Shown here piece after piece: positions 33,083-41,878 of a stretch of DNA of 64,000 bases. The notes beneath the pieces are model-generated. The model did no database searches, was not told where the DNA came from, and worked only from the letters and a program-made list of their open reading frames with translations. The position numbers and the translations under genes were made by a program. Position 1 is the first letter of the stretch. Every line of letters starts with the position of its first letter. This stretch comes from Streptomyces sp. 135 (GTDB taxonomy: Bacteria; Actinomycetota; Actinomycetes; Streptomycetales; Streptomycetaceae), in assembly GCF_020026305.1 (NCBI RefSeq), contig NZ_CP075691.1, forward strand, positions 3,162,001-3,226,000. The letters run 5' to 3'.

Positions 33083-34200
33083 CCCAGTTCGTTCGCGGTC
33101 GTCTCGCCGATCGCCGGCGAGCAGGTCATGCCGCGCCCGCCGGGCCCGGTGACCAGCCACATGCCGTCGCGCACCTGCTGGCGGTGCACGACACGGCTGG
33201 TGTCGACGCACTGCGCGTACACCCCGGCCCAGCGCCGCGTGATCTTCGGCAGCGGGCGGCCGAGGAAGCCCTCGACGACCTCGGTGAGGTGGTCGGAGGG
33301 GTCCTCGACGGTGTCGAAGGCGAAGGGGTGTTCGTACTCGTGGGTGTCGCCGATGGTCAGGCCGCCGTCCGCGCGCTGCACCATGAGCAGCTGCATCTTG
33401 TGCGCGGCGGCGGTCGGGGTCTGTGCCTGCCCGGCGTCGAGCGCGTCGAGCGCGGCGGACCGGTACGCCGGGTAGTAGCGGAAGCTGTCGGCGTCGGCGA
33501 CGGACGTGGTGAGCGGTTCGCCGAGCGGCGCGGTCGGCATCATCTGGAGGCGGACGCGCCGCACGGGCAGCCCGGGCCCGGCCAGTTCGCGCACCAGGCC
33601 GCCGAGCCAGGCGCCGGTGGCGAGCACGACGACGTCCCCGGTGTGCACGTCGCCGTGGTCGTCGCGCACCGCGTTCTCGCCGACGGCCTCGCGGACCTCG
33701 CGGCCGGGCAGGAAGGTGTAGCGCGGGGAGGCCAGGAGGGCTTCGCGCAGCCGGAGCTGGGCGGTGCGGGGCTCGACGGCGGCGTCCCGCTCGCACCACA
33801 GGGCGGCGAGGAAGTCGCCGCGCAGGGCCGGGTTGAGGGCGCGGGCCTCCTTCTCCCCGAGGAGCTCGTAGCCGCGGGCGGCGGCGTCGGGGCGGGTCAG
33901 CGCGGCCTCGGCGACCGCGCGCTCGCGTTCGGTGCGTACGAGGGTCAGGGAGCCGTTGGCCCGGAAGCCGAGGCCCGGCACGCGCTCACCGATCGCCTCC
34001 CACAACTCACGTGCGCGCAGGGCGGTTTCCAGCCCCTCGCCGCCCGCGCGGCCGCTCACCCATATCTGCCCGAAGTTGCGCAGTGACGCCCCTCGGGCCT
34101 CGCTCTCGCGCTCGATCTGTACGACCTAGTGGCCGCGTTCCACTGCGTGCCAGGCGTGCATGGTGCCCACCACGCCGGCTCCTACGACGATGACTCTCAC
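33076..34200 (-). pseudogene. FAD-dependent oxidoreductase (HpnW-like, phosphonate-linked) with premature amber stop
   Basis: GTG 34200 begins MRVIVVGAGVVGTMHAWHAVERGH, a classical FAD-binding Rossmann start, and then hits TAG (34128-34126) at codon 25, where relatives have a Glu (GHEVVQIERE). The same frame continues without another break: SEARGASLRNFGQIWVSGRAGGEGLETA, ATGAWLGGLV and the C-terminal GPGGRGMTCSPAIGE. Translation could restart at GTG 34059, but without the nucleotide-binding loop. The break is a base substitution (GAG to TAG), unlike the indels elsewhere. Enzymes of this family oxidise amino groups in phosphonate pathways; the locus sits between the GntR regulator and the hydrolase. 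Confidence 0.8.
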
Positions 34201-34978
34201 GGCGGCAACGCTCCTGCGGACGGGTGGCCCGCGCGGGGCCGAACGGCAACGGGACGGTGATGCGGCCGTCGGTGTCCCGTGAGAGGCGGTGGATGAGCAG
34301 CATGGGCAGGGCGGGCGGCGTCCCGATGAGCAGGGCCTCGCGCGGGGTGGCGAGGACCGTCTCGACGCGTTCGTCGGCGTCCCCGAAGCCGATGCCGAGC
34401 TGGTCGCGGAGGTAGACGTAGAAGGAGGAGTCCGGTTCGAAGTCGCGGTCGAGGCGCGGCGGCCGCGCCACGGACACGTAGGTGCTCTCCAGGCCGACCC
34501 GTTCGTCGTCGGCGAGCAGGACGCGCTCCATGTGCCAGACCGGCTCGCCCGGCCCGGCGTCGATCTCGGCGGCGAGCGCGGCCGGGCACGGGAAGCGGTC
34601 GAGGGAGATGAGGTGACGGCCGGGCGTGCGCCCCTGCCGGCATACGCCCTCGGTGTAACTGGCCAGGGAGAGCGGCTGCTCCAGCTTGGGGCCCGCGACG
34701 ACGGTGCCGCGGCCCTGCCTGCGCAGCCGCCGCTCCAGGAGGAGTTCGCGCAGCGCCTGGCGCACGGTCTCGCGCGCCACCTCGTACCGCTCGGCGAGGT
34801 CCCGCTCGGTGGGCAGCGTCTGCCCGTCCCCCAACTCGTCCGTGAGGGCGGCGATCCGGGCCTTCACGGCGTAGTACTTCGGGATGCGCCCGTGCTCGGG
34901 GATGCCGGAGCGGATGGGGGCACCGGGCGCCTGGTCCAGCAGGTGGGCGGGCGGCTGAGCGGGGTTCGGGTTGTCCAC
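34007..34978 (-). CDS. GntR/UTRA regulator of the phosphonate genes, C-terminus probably misread
   Basis: HutC-type repressor. GTG 34978 starts it; the winged helix is DGQTLPTERDLAERYEVARETVRQALRELLLERRLRRQGRGTVVAG, and the effector (UTRA) domain runs to LLIHRLSRDTDG. After that the ORF becomes Arg-rich (RATRPQERCRRESHRRRSRR) and runs about 190 bases into the oxidoreductase gene. A single added base at about 34215-34235, within GGCCCCGCGC, would end the protein at 34197 in a GTGA overlap with the oxidoreductase. I infer a missing base. It probably controls the phosphonate operon through the direct repeats at 34991-35022. Confidence 0.75.
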   Translation of the reverse strand: MDNPNPAQPPAHLLDQAPGAPIRSGIPEHGRIPKYYAVKARIAALTDELGDGQTLPTERDLAERYEVARETVRQALRELLLERRLRRQGRGTVVAGPKLEQPLSLASYTEGVCRQGRTPGRHLISLDRFPCPAALAAEIDAGPGEPVWHMERVLLADDERVGLESTYVSVARPPRLDRDFEPDSSFYVYLRDQLGIGFGDADERVETVLATPREALLIGTPPALPMLLIHRLSRDTDGRITVPLPFGPARATRPQERCRRESHRRRSRRGGHHARLARSGTRPLGRTDRARERGPRGVTAQLRADMGERPRGRRGAGNRPART

Positions 34979-34990
34979 CCGGGGATGTTC

Positions 34991-35022
34991 GCAGACGTAC
35001 GTGAACGCAGACGTACGTGAAC
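34991..35022. promoter_or_regulatory. Two tandem 16-bp repeats, candidate GntR operator
   Basis: GCAGACGTACGTGAAC occurs twice head to tail (34991-35006, 35007-35022), each with a central ACGTACGT palindrome, 12-44 bases upstream of the GntR start. Confidence 0.6.
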
Positions 35023-35056
35023 GGGGCCCGCGTCAGGGGATCCGGTGCGGGACGGC

Positions 35057-35881
35057 TCAGCGGCCGGTCGCTCGGAACCTGCGGTAGCGGGCCAGCAGGG
35101 CGGCGCCGCCGAGGAGGAGGGCACCCGCGGCCGCCCCGAGGCGGAGCAGGGTGGCGGGGCCGGTCTGCGCCAGCTGCTCGATCGGTTCCGGCCGCGCGGT
35201 GGACACCCCCGCTGAGTCCTCGGCGTCCTCGGCGTCCTCGGCATCGTCAGGGGCGTCGGCCGCGACGGCGAAGCCGTAGTCGTTGGAGTCGCCGACCCAC
35301 TCGCCGTCGTCCTCCCTGCGCTGCACCAGCGCCGCCGACGCCATGACGCGGTTCGGCAGGGCGTCGGAGGTGAAGGCGAGGCGGACCTTCACGGTGACGG
35401 TCCTGCCGGGGCCGACGGTGAAGCCGGGGAAGCCGTCGTCGAGGACGCCGATGTTCTCGTCCTGGTCGGTCTTCTCGAACGGCACGGACCGCCAGCGCGT
35501 CCCGTCGTGGAACTCCAGCCGGATCTGCTCCGGCAGCAGCGGCTGCCGCTGGCCGACGAGGACCAGGATCGGGTGGACGCCGGCGCAGGTCTCGTCCGTG
35601 GCGTTGGTGAGGTCGATCGTCCAGTCCTGCCGGGGGCCGCCGGGGCGGTAGGCGCCGGGGCCCTCGTGGATCCGGGTGGCGAGGGGGAAGTCGGCGCGGT
35701 CGGGCGGGGCGCAGCTCGGCGGGGCACGCTTACGTGGCCCTGCTTACCTGCGGACGGGCGCCGCCTGGCCGGGCTCCTCGGCGGCGGCGGGGGCGGCCGC
35801 CACGGTGGACGCGAGGGCGGTGGCGAGGGTGGTGGCGACCGTGGTGGCGAGGCCGAAGGGGGCGGAGCTGGGGAATCGCAT
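35057..35881 (-). pseudogene. Cell-wall-anchored surface protein (LAQTG sortase motif) with internal TAA
   Basis: From ATG 35881 the frame has a signal peptide (MRFPSSAPFGLATTVATTLATALASTVAAAPAAA) and stops at TAA (35746-35744) 45 codons in. The same frame then continues: DRADFPLATRIHEGPGAYRPGG, DWTIDLTNATDETCAGVHPILVLVGQRQ, an acidic stretch (DDAEDAEDAEDSAG), the sorting signal QLAQTG and a C-terminal helix LLRLGAAAGALLLGGAALLA with basic tail RYRRFRATGR. LAXTG is the motif of class E sortases. Bases 35725-35760 around the stop resemble the intergenic repeat at 40931-41029 (shared TTACCTGCGG), so an insertion is possible. Confidence 0.75.
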
Positions 35882-36525
35882 GACGGACCTTTGCCGGGGT
35901 GGACGGGCCTTTGCCAGGCTGTGATGCGTACGCCGGGGGCCGGTGAGGTGGGCGCGGTGACCGGGTCACCGGTCATGGCCGCGACCCTGCCACGCGGCCC
36001 CTGCCGCACCGGAGCGCCACCCCCCGGTAGGCCCGATCGGCCGTTCAAGAACCCCACGATCAGTCGAGATCCCGCGTATCGTGATTGGCCGACGGAGGAC
36101 TGGCCGGGACCCGCTAACCGGGCAGCCGATTGACCGTGAGGCGGCGGCCGGGAGCCGACCAATCGGGGAGCCGACCGGCCGCCACACGACCGGCCCGAAG
36201 CCGACCAACCGGCCAGACGACCGGCCACCACACGACCGGCCGGAAGCCGATCAACCGGGCAGACGATCGGCCACCACACAACTGGCCGGGACCCGACCAA
36301 CCCAGGAGACGACTGGCTGGAAGACGACCGGCCCGAAGCCGACCAACCGGCCAGACGACCGGCCACCACACGACCGGCCGGCAGCTGATCAACGGGGAGC
36401 CAATTGGCCGCCACACGACCGGCCCGAAGCCAATCAACCGGCCAGACGATCAGCCGCCACACGACCGGCCGGGACCCGATCAACCGAGGAGACGACTGAC
36501 CGGAGGACGACTGGCCGGGAGCTGA
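35882..36525. other. Gene-free gap dominated by a 46-bp minisatellite
   Basis: No supportable gene between the surface protein and the ROK gene. ACGG(A/G)CCTTTGCC occurs twice at about 35883-35915, which may be a regulatory site of the surface protein. From about 36090 on it is the tandem array listed separately. Confidence 0.55.
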
Positions 36526-36562
36526 TCAACCGGAGGGACGATCCGCCACCACACGACCGGCC
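36136..36562. repeat. 46-bp minisatellite, about 9-10 copies
   Basis: The landmark ACACGACCGGCC (or a variant such as AAGACGACCGGCC) recurs with starts at about 36182, 36228, 36274, 36320, 36366, 36411, 36457, 36503 and 36549, always 45-46 bases apart. Between landmarks each unit has GAAGCCGA(C/T)CAACCGG and CAGACGA(C/T)CGGCC-like segments. Further diverged material extends to about 36090. The last copy overlaps the end of the ROK gene. There are no fixed spacers, so it is not CRISPR; GACCGGCC is itself nearly palindromic. Confidence 0.88.
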
Positions 36563-37722
36563 GGAAGCACCGCGTCCGCGCGGCCGAACAGGGGTGCGAG
36601 GACCAACTGCGCGGCCCCCTCCGCGACGCCGCGCGCCCCGCCGGGCGCGAGGGCGACGGGCACCTCCGCTCCCCCGCCGCCACGCCGGACGCGCTCGGCG
36701 ACGACCTCGCCCACGCCACGTACGAACAGCTCCGGCGCGGCGAACACGGTCCGTCCGCCGAGCAGGACGCGGTCGATGTCCAGCAGCCCCACCAGGTTGC
36801 CGGCGGCGGTGCCGAGGACCCGCGCGGCCTCGTCGAGCTCGCCGCGGGCCACGGCCGCGAGGCACAGCGCCTCGACGCAGCCGCGGTCCCCGCACTCGCA
36901 GAGCGGCCCGTCCAGCCGCAGCACCTGGTGGCCGAACTCACCCGCTCCGGTGCGGGCGCCGCGGTGCAGGGCGCCGCCGAGCACGAGTCCCGCGCCGAGC
37001 CCGGTGCCCAGATGCAGATACGCGAAGGAACCGGCGGCGTCATCGCCCGCGAGGGCCAGGCCGAGGGCGGCGGCGTTGGTGTCCTTGTCCACGGCGACGG
37101 GCAGCCCGAGCCGCTCCGCCAGCGCGTCCCGCAGCGGAAACCCGTCCCACTCGGGAAACCCGGTCACGCGCCGCAGCACACCCGCCGCGTGGTCGAGCGG
37201 CCCGGGCAGCGCGACACCGACACCGCCGGGCCCCGGTACCGCGCCCGCCTCCCCGCTCGTCGCGCTCGTCGTAAGCCCCCGCACCTCCCCGTCCGCCAGC
37301 AGCGCCCGCACCTCCCCTGCCGCCGACTCCACGACCGCCCGCGCGCCCGCGCCGAAGTCCAGCGGAGCGCGGCGCTCGGCGACCACCGCGCCGGTCAGGT
37401 CGACGAGGACCGCGCGCAGTTCGTCGCGGTCCAGGTGGAGGCCGACCGCGTGGCCCGCCTCGGGGACCAGGCGCAGGACCGTGCGGGGCTTGCCGCCCGT
37501 CGAGGCACGGCGGCCCGCCTCCGCGGCGAGCCCCTCGGCGCGCAGCCGCGCGGTGATCTTGCTGACCGCCTGCGGGGTGAGCCCGGTGCGCTCCGCCAGC
37601 TCCAGGCGGCTGATGCCGGCGCGGCCCGCCACGCGCAGCAGATCGAGCACCAGCGCGGCGTTGTGGCCGCGCAGCGCCGGCAGGTTGACTCCGGAGTTCG
37701 CCCTGTTCACGTACGACTTCAC
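36526..37722 (-). CDS. ROK family transcriptional repressor/sugar kinase
   Basis: A 398-aa protein with an N-terminal winged helix (NLPALRGHNAALVLDLLRVAGRAGISRLELAERTGLTPQAVSKITARLRAEGLA) and a C-terminal ROK domain with ATP loop VGLHLDRDELRAVL, sugar-binding VDKDTNAAALG, the ROK motif GAGEFGHQVLRLDG and the zinc motif CECGDRGCVEAL. GTG 37722 gives the normal start. It is divergent from the Gfo/Idh dehydrogenase and probably represses it. The last residues (AGRVVADRPSG) are coded by the first copy of the 46-bp minisatellite, so the tail is possibly altered. Confidence 0.88.
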   Translation of the reverse strand: MKSYVNRANSGVNLPALRGHNAALVLDLLRVAGRAGISRLELAERTGLTPQAVSKITARLRAEGLAAEAGRRASTGGKPRTVLRLVPEAGHAVGLHLDRDELRAVLVDLTGAVVAERRAPLDFGAGARAVVESAAGEVRALLADGEVRGLTTSATSGEAGAVPGPGGVGVALPGPLDHAAGVLRRVTGFPEWDGFPLRDALAERLGLPVAVDKDTNAAALGLALAGDDAAGSFAYLHLGTGLGAGLVLGGALHRGARTGAGEFGHQVLRLDGPLCECGDRGCVEALCLAAVARGELDEAARVLGTAAGNLVGLLDIDRVLLGGRTVFAAPELFVRGVGEVVAERVRRGGGGAEVPVALAPGGARGVAEGAAQLVLAPLFGRADAVLPAGRVVADRPSG

Positions 37723-37752
37723 CCGGCCATTGTGCCGCCCGCTTGCACTTTG

Positions 37753-37765
37753 GCAACACCGTTGC
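37753..37765. promoter_or_regulatory. GCAAC-ACC-GTTGC inverted repeat between ROK and Gfo/Idh genes
   Basis: A 5-bp inverted repeat with 3-base spacer lies 13 bases before the dehydrogenase start, a likely operator for the divergent ROK protein. Confidence 0.5.
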
Positions 37766-37778
37766 TTAAGTGGTTCGC

Positions 37779-38903
37779 ATGACTGCGAATGTGACTGAGA
37801 CCGAGACTGAGGCGACTGGTGGTGGCACCGGCGCTCCCCCGCTCCGCGTCGGCCTCGTCGGGTACGGCCTCGCGGGCTCCGTCTTCCACGCCCCGCTGAT
37901 CGCCGCCACCGAGGGCCTCGCCCTCGACACGGTGGTGACGTCCAACCCCGAACGGCAGGCCCAGGCCCGTGCCGAGTTCGGCGACGGCCTGCGCTGCGCG
38001 GCCTCGGCCGACGAGCTGTGGGACCGGGCGGACGAGCTGGACCTGGTCGTCATCGCGTCGCCGAACAAGACGCACGTGCCGCTCGCCAGGGCCGCCCTCA
38101 AGGCGGGCCTGCCGGTCGTCGTCGACAAGCCGCTCGCGGGCACGGCCGCCGAGGCACGCGACCTGGCCGCCCTCGCCGACGAGCGCGGACTGCTCCTGTC
38201 CGTCTTCCAGAACCGCCGCTGGGACAACGACTTCCGTACGCTGCGGCAGCTGCTCGCGGACGGCGAGCTCGGCGACGTATGGCGCTTCGAGTCCCGCTTC
38301 GAGCGGTGGCGGCCGCAGCCGAAGGGCGGCTGGCGCGAGTCCGGGGACCCCGAGGAGATCGGCGGCCTTCTCTACGACCTCGGCAGCCACGTCGTCGACC
38401 AGGCCCTGGTCCTCTTCGGCCCCGCCGCGCGTGTCTACGCCGAGTCGGACGTGCGCCGCCCGGGCGCGCAGGCCGACGACGACACGTTCATCGCGATCAC
38501 CCACACGAACGGCGTCCGCTCGCACCTGTACGTGAGCGCCACCACCGCCCAGCTCGGCCCGCGCTTCCGCGTCCTCGGCTCGAAGGCCGGATACGTGAAG
38601 TACGGCCTCGACCCGCAGGAGGCGGCCCTGCGCGAGGGCAGGCGCCCCGCGACGCAGGACCCCTGGGGCGTGGAGTCCGAGACGATGTGGGGCCGGATCG
38701 GCTCCGGGGAGTCCCCGGCGACCGGCGGCGGCCGCCCCGTGCGGACGCTGCCCGGCGACTACCCCGCGTACTACGCGGCGATCGCCGACGCCCTGCGCGG
38801 CACCGGAGAGAACCCCGTCACCGCGCTCCAGGCCGCCGCGGCCCTGGACGTCCTGGAGGCGGCCCGCCGCTCGGCCCGCGACGGTGTGACGGTGACCCTG
38901 TGA
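37779..38903 (+). CDS. Gfo/Idh/MocA family NAD(P)-dependent oxidoreductase
   Basis: A 374-aa cytoplasmic sugar or cyclitol dehydrogenase. ATG 37779 is preferred; GTG 37770 is possible. The Rossmann loop is VGLVGYGLAGSVFH, the cofactor region ASPNKTHVPLA and the catalytic lysine motif is VDKPLAGT, with the C-terminal domain NRRWDNDFRTLRQLLADGELG and GGLLYDLGSHVVDQAL. Its expression is probably controlled by the divergent ROK repressor. It shares a GTGA overlap with the following gene, so the two are coupled. Confidence 0.92.
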   Translation: MTANVTETETEATGGGTGAPPLRVGLVGYGLAGSVFHAPLIAATEGLALDTVVTSNPERQAQARAEFGDGLRCAASADELWDRADELDLVVIASPNKTHVPLARAALKAGLPVVVDKPLAGTAAEARDLAALADERGLLLSVFQNRRWDNDFRTLRQLLADGELGDVWRFESRFERWRPQPKGGWRESGDPEEIGGLLYDLGSHVVDQALVLFGPAARVYAESDVRRPGAQADDDTFIAITHTNGVRSHLYVSATTAQLGPRFRVLGSKAGYVKYGLDPQEAALREGRRPATQDPWGVESETMWGRIGSGESPATGGGRPVRTLPGDYPAYYAAIADALRGTGENPVTALQAAAALDVLEAARRSARDGVTVTL

Positions 38904-39367
38904 CCGCCGCGCCGAGCATCGACGAGCTTCAGGCGCAGGAACGCCGCCTGGTCCTGACCCGCTTCACGTACGACGACGCGTGGCGGCTCGGCTCGCTCCT
39001 GGTGGAGCTGGCCCGCGAGCGCCGCGCCCCGGTGGCGATCGACATCACCCGCGGCGGCCAGCAGCTCTTCCACGCGGCGCTGCCCGGCTCGACCCCGGAC
39101 AACGACGCCTGGATCCACCGCAAGCGACGCGTCGTCGAACGCTACGGCTGCTCGTCCTACCTGGTCGGCGCCCGCTTCCGCGCCAAGGGCACGACCTTCG
39201 AGGACTCCTCCCGCCTGGACCTCGACACGTACGCGGCGCACGGCGGCGCGTTCCCGATCACGGTCGAGGGCGCGGGGGTCATCGGCACGGTGGTGGTGTC
39301 GGGGCTGCCGCAGGTGGAGGACCACGCGCTGGTGGTGGAGGCCCTGGAGCGGTTCATCGCCGCCTGA
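38900..39367 (+). CDS. UPF0303/heme-degrading-domain (GlcG/HbpS-like) protein
   Basis: A 155-aa cytoplasmic protein of the UPF0303 group (PduO/GlcG/HbpS-like fold). GTG 38900 overlaps the dehydrogenase stop. Typical parts are ERRLVLTRFTYDDAWRLGSLLVELARERRAPVAIDITRGGQQLF, a central FHAALPGSTPDNDAWIHRKRRVVERY and the C-terminal GGAFPITVEGAGVIGTVVVSGLPQVEDHALVVEAL. Function unknown beyond the fold; pairing with a Gfo/Idh dehydrogenase is common in actinobacteria. Followed by a strong bidirectional terminator. Confidence 0.88.
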   Translation: MTAAPSIDELQAQERRLVLTRFTYDDAWRLGSLLVELARERRAPVAIDITRGGQQLFHAALPGSTPDNDAWIHRKRRVVERYGCSSYLVGARFRAKGTTFEDSSRLDLDTYAAHGGAFPITVEGAGVIGTVVVSGLPQVEDHALVVEALERFIAA

Positions 39368-39387
39368 TCCCCCTCGGCCAACGGAAA

Positions 39388-39435
39388 GCGGCCCCGCGCG
39401 GAACCGGGAAGTCCCGGGTTCTCGTGCGGGGCCGC
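39388..39435. terminator. Bidirectional terminator between convergent genes
   Basis: A near-perfect stem of about 21 bp (39388-39408 with 39413-39435, GCGGCCCCGCGCGGAACCGG arm), serving UPF0303 and the secreted protein gene. Confidence 0.8.
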
Positions 39436-39452
39436 TCGCAGCGCGTGCGCCG

Positions 39453-40769
39453 TCAGACCCGGTTCAGGGTGTACGTACCCGTACCGTCCTGCCTGCCGCT
39501 GGAGTACTGGCGTACGGACTCCCCGTCCGCGTACCGGTCGTGGCCCATCATGGAGCCGGTGTACTTGTTCTGCACACCGATCTTCGAGCTGCCGGGCACA
39601 TCACGGTAGATGTAGAACCGCTGGAGGTCGTCCTCCGTGCAGGGGGCCGCCATCATCAGGGGCGCCTGGTCGGCGCCCGCGCTCTGCACGGGGATGGTGG
39701 CGCACGCCTGGTTGCCCAAGTTCCACAGGGTCGCCTCGATGACCCCGTCGCGCTCCGTCACGTTGCACAGGCGCCACTGGTCCAGATTGCCGCTGAAGAT
39801 CGTCGAGGGCCGCAGGCGGACACTGTCGGCCCTGAGGTGCGGCGCGCCCCAGAAGAGGGGCCTGCCGGGTACGCCGATCCTGTAGAGCTCGGCCCCGCAG
39901 CTGAGGTCGGCCTTCGCGCTGGGCGCGCCGGCCTTCGCCCCGGGCCCGCCGGCCTTGGGCTGTCCGGCGACCTTGCCGCCGGTGGCGGCCTGGCGCTGCG
40001 CGAGGCGGTCCCGCTCCTGCTTCGCCGTGGGCGGCACCGCACCCGCCGGGCGCTCGGCCTTCGCGGCGGGCGAGCCGCAGTCGAGGAGGCTCTGCGCCTT
40101 GGCCATGATGCTGTTCGCGGGCACGCTGTCCTGGCAGCGCACCGCGCCTTCCTCCACGGTGGTGAAGGTGGTGAAGTTGCCGCCGCCGGGGCCCTCGATC
40201 CACTTCAACGCCCAGCCGCCGCCGCTCTGTTGGACGCGGTTGCAGTTCAGGCTCGCGTACGTACCGGTGACCTTCTTGGTGCCCTTGTAGACGCCGTAGT
40301 AGCCGGGCTGGTTGAAGTTCCACGTGACCGCGTTCGACTCGGTGCTCGTGGAGGAGGCGTCGACCTTCACGCTCAGACCCAGGGTCGCACCGGCGGCAGT
40401 GAGGGTCTGGACGGGGAAGCTGCCCTCGAGACCGCCGGTGACGCCGACGGAGACCGAGATGACCGTCTGGGTGCTGGTGGTGACGACCTGGTTGCCGGTG
40501 GTGCCCTCGGTGACGAACCAGCCCTTGAAGTGGGTGATCGTCGGGGAGACTTCGGTGGACTTGATGTACGGCTTGCGGGTGCCGAGGTCGGCCGCCGTAC
40601 AGGTGTCGCCGGGCCGGGCCGTCGTGGCGGCAGCCGGTGAGGCGGTGGGTGCCGCGGCGGCCGGTGAGGCGACGAGGCTCATGGCGGTGACCGCCAGGGT
40701 GGCCGCCGTGGCGGTCACCGCCGTGAATGATCTGCCGAAGCGGCTTACGGGCCCTATGGAGCGCAGCAT
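39453..40769 (-). CDS. Large secreted protein with beta-trefoil-like C-terminus, unknown function
   Basis: A 438-aa exported protein. ATG 40769 gives a clear signal peptide (basic start, TAVTATAATLAVTAMSLVASPAAAA). The N-terminal half contains Ser/Thr-rich beta-strand repeats (TTSTQTVISVSVGVTGGLEGSFPVQTLTAAGATLG) and the middle an Ala/Gly/Lys-rich linker (about residues 230-290). The C-terminal half has QWRLCNVTERDGVIEATLWNLGNQAC and RFYIYRDVPGSSKIGVQNKYTG, reminiscent of ricin-type sugar-binding folds, but the identification is weak. Four Cys pairs suggest disulfides. Possibly a lectin-like surface or toxin-delivery protein; not proven. Confidence 0.7.
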   Translation of the reverse strand: MLRSIGPVSRFGRSFTAVTATAATLAVTAMSLVASPAAAAPTASPAAATTARPGDTCTAADLGTRKPYIKSTEVSPTITHFKGWFVTEGTTGNQVVTTSTQTVISVSVGVTGGLEGSFPVQTLTAAGATLGLSVKVDASSTSTESNAVTWNFNQPGYYGVYKGTKKVTGTYASLNCNRVQQSGGGWALKWIEGPGGGNFTTFTTVEEGAVRCQDSVPANSIMAKAQSLLDCGSPAAKAERPAGAVPPTAKQERDRLAQRQAATGGKVAGQPKAGGPGAKAGAPSAKADLSCGAELYRIGVPGRPLFWGAPHLRADSVRLRPSTIFSGNLDQWRLCNVTERDGVIEATLWNLGNQACATIPVQSAGADQAPLMMAAPCTEDDLQRFYIYRDVPGSSKIGVQNKYTGSMMGHDRYADGESVRQYSSGRQDGTGTYTLNRV

Positions 40770-40930
40770 TGCCTGTTTCCCCCTGGTCGCCTGGTCCTGT
40801 GTGTGCGGTCGGGGGTGAATGTAGCGGCCACAGGCGGTGGTGGCGTAAGCCCCGAACTAGCCACAAAGGATCACGGAGGGGCTTGTTCCGCCCCCGCGGC
40901 GGCCATCAGGGCTGGTGGGGGGAGTGGGCG

Positions 40931-41029
40931 GGGCGGCTTGCGTGCGAGGCCGATTACCTGCGGGGGCGGCTTGCGTGCGGGGCCGCTTACCCGTGGGGCC
41001 GACTTGCACGCGGGCGCCGCCTACGCGTC
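40931..41029. repeat. 33-bp tandem repeat, three copies, extending into the FAH stop codon
   Basis: Units at 40931-40963, 40964-40996 and 40997-41029 begin GGGCGGCTTGCGTGCG (third GGCCGACTTGCACGCG) and contain a TTACC-like word. The third copy contains the last codons and stop (CTA, 41021-41023) of the minus-strand FAH gene. Confidence 0.75.
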
Positions 41030-41878
41030 CTTCAGCTGCTGCCGCTGCCGCCCGAGCCCGTCGATCTCCAGCTCCACGACATCCCCGGCCCGCAGATACG
41101 GCTTCGGCTCGGGCTGCCCCATGGCGACGCCCGCCGGCGTACCGGTGTTGATGACGTCACCGGGGTAGAGCGTCATGAACTGGCTTACGTAGCGCACCAC
41201 TTCCGCCACGGGGAAGATCTGCTCGGCGGTCGTGCCGTCCTGCTTCAGTTCGCCGTTGACCCAGAGTTTCAGGGACAGCGCCTGCGGGTCCGGGACGTCG
41301 TCGGTGGTGACGAGCCAGGGGCCGAGCGGGTTGAACGTCTCGCAGTTCTTGCCCTTGTCCCAGGTGCCGCCCCGCTCGATCTGGAACTCCCGCTCGGACA
41401 CGTCGTGTGCCACCGCGTACCCCGCGACGTGCGCCAGCGCCTCCTCGTGGGACTCCAGATAGCGCGCCGTACGTCCGATGACCACGGCCAGCTCGACCTC
41501 CCAGTCGGTCTTCACCGAGCCGCGCGGCACCAGCACGGTGTCGTCCGGGCCGATCACCGTGTCCGCCGCCTTGAAGAAGATGACGGGCTCGGCCGGCGGC
41601 TCGGCCCCGGTCTCGCGGGCGTGGTCGTGGTAGTTGAGCCCGATGCAGACGACCTTGCCGATGCGGGCGACCGGCGGCCCGACGCGCAGCCCCTCGGCCG
41701 ACAGCGCCGGCAGCACCCCGGCACCCGCGGCGGCCCGTATCCGGTCGAGCGTGCCCGCGTCGGAGAGCAGCGCCCCGTCGATGTCCGTGACGAGCCCGGA
41801 CAGGTCACGCAGGGTCCCTCCGGCGTCGAGCAGCGCGGGGCGCTCCGCCCCGGCCGTACCGACTCGCAGCAGCTTCAT
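41021..41878 (-). CDS. Fumarylacetoacetate hydrolase (FAH) family protein
   Basis: A 285-aa metal-dependent C-C hydrolase or isomerase of the FAH superfamily. ATG 41878 is followed by MKLLRVGTAGAERPALLDAGG. Active-site signature VCIGLNYHDHARETG, metal ligands in DWEVELAVVIG and EREFQ-like EVSERE positions (SEREFQIERGGTW), and the C-terminal GDVINTGTPAGVAMGQPEPKPYLRAGDVVELEIDGLG are all present. These are typical of hydroxyheptadienedioate isomerase and ureidoglycolate lyase relatives. Substrate unknown. The stop lies inside a 33-bp repeat. Confidence 0.9.
   Translation of the reverse strand: MKLLRVGTAGAERPALLDAGGTLRDLSGLVTDIDGALLSDAGTLDRIRAAAGAGVLPALSAEGLRVGPPVARIGKVVCIGLNYHDHARETGAEPPAEPVIFFKAADTVIGPDDTVLVPRGSVKTDWEVELAVVIGRTARYLESHEEALAHVAGYAVAHDVSEREFQIERGGTWDKGKNCETFNPLGPWLVTTDDVPDPQALSLKLWVNGELKQDGTTAEQIFPVAEVVRYVSQFMTLYPGDVINTGTPAGVAMGQPEPKPYLRAGDVVELEIDGLGRQRQQLKDA

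Noticed and set aside
36136..36562. CRISPR array or coding gene made of repeats
   Set aside because: No spacers; a 46-bp period shifts the reading frame in each copy, so no repeat protein is encoded; open frames on both strands are Arg/Pro-rich shadows.
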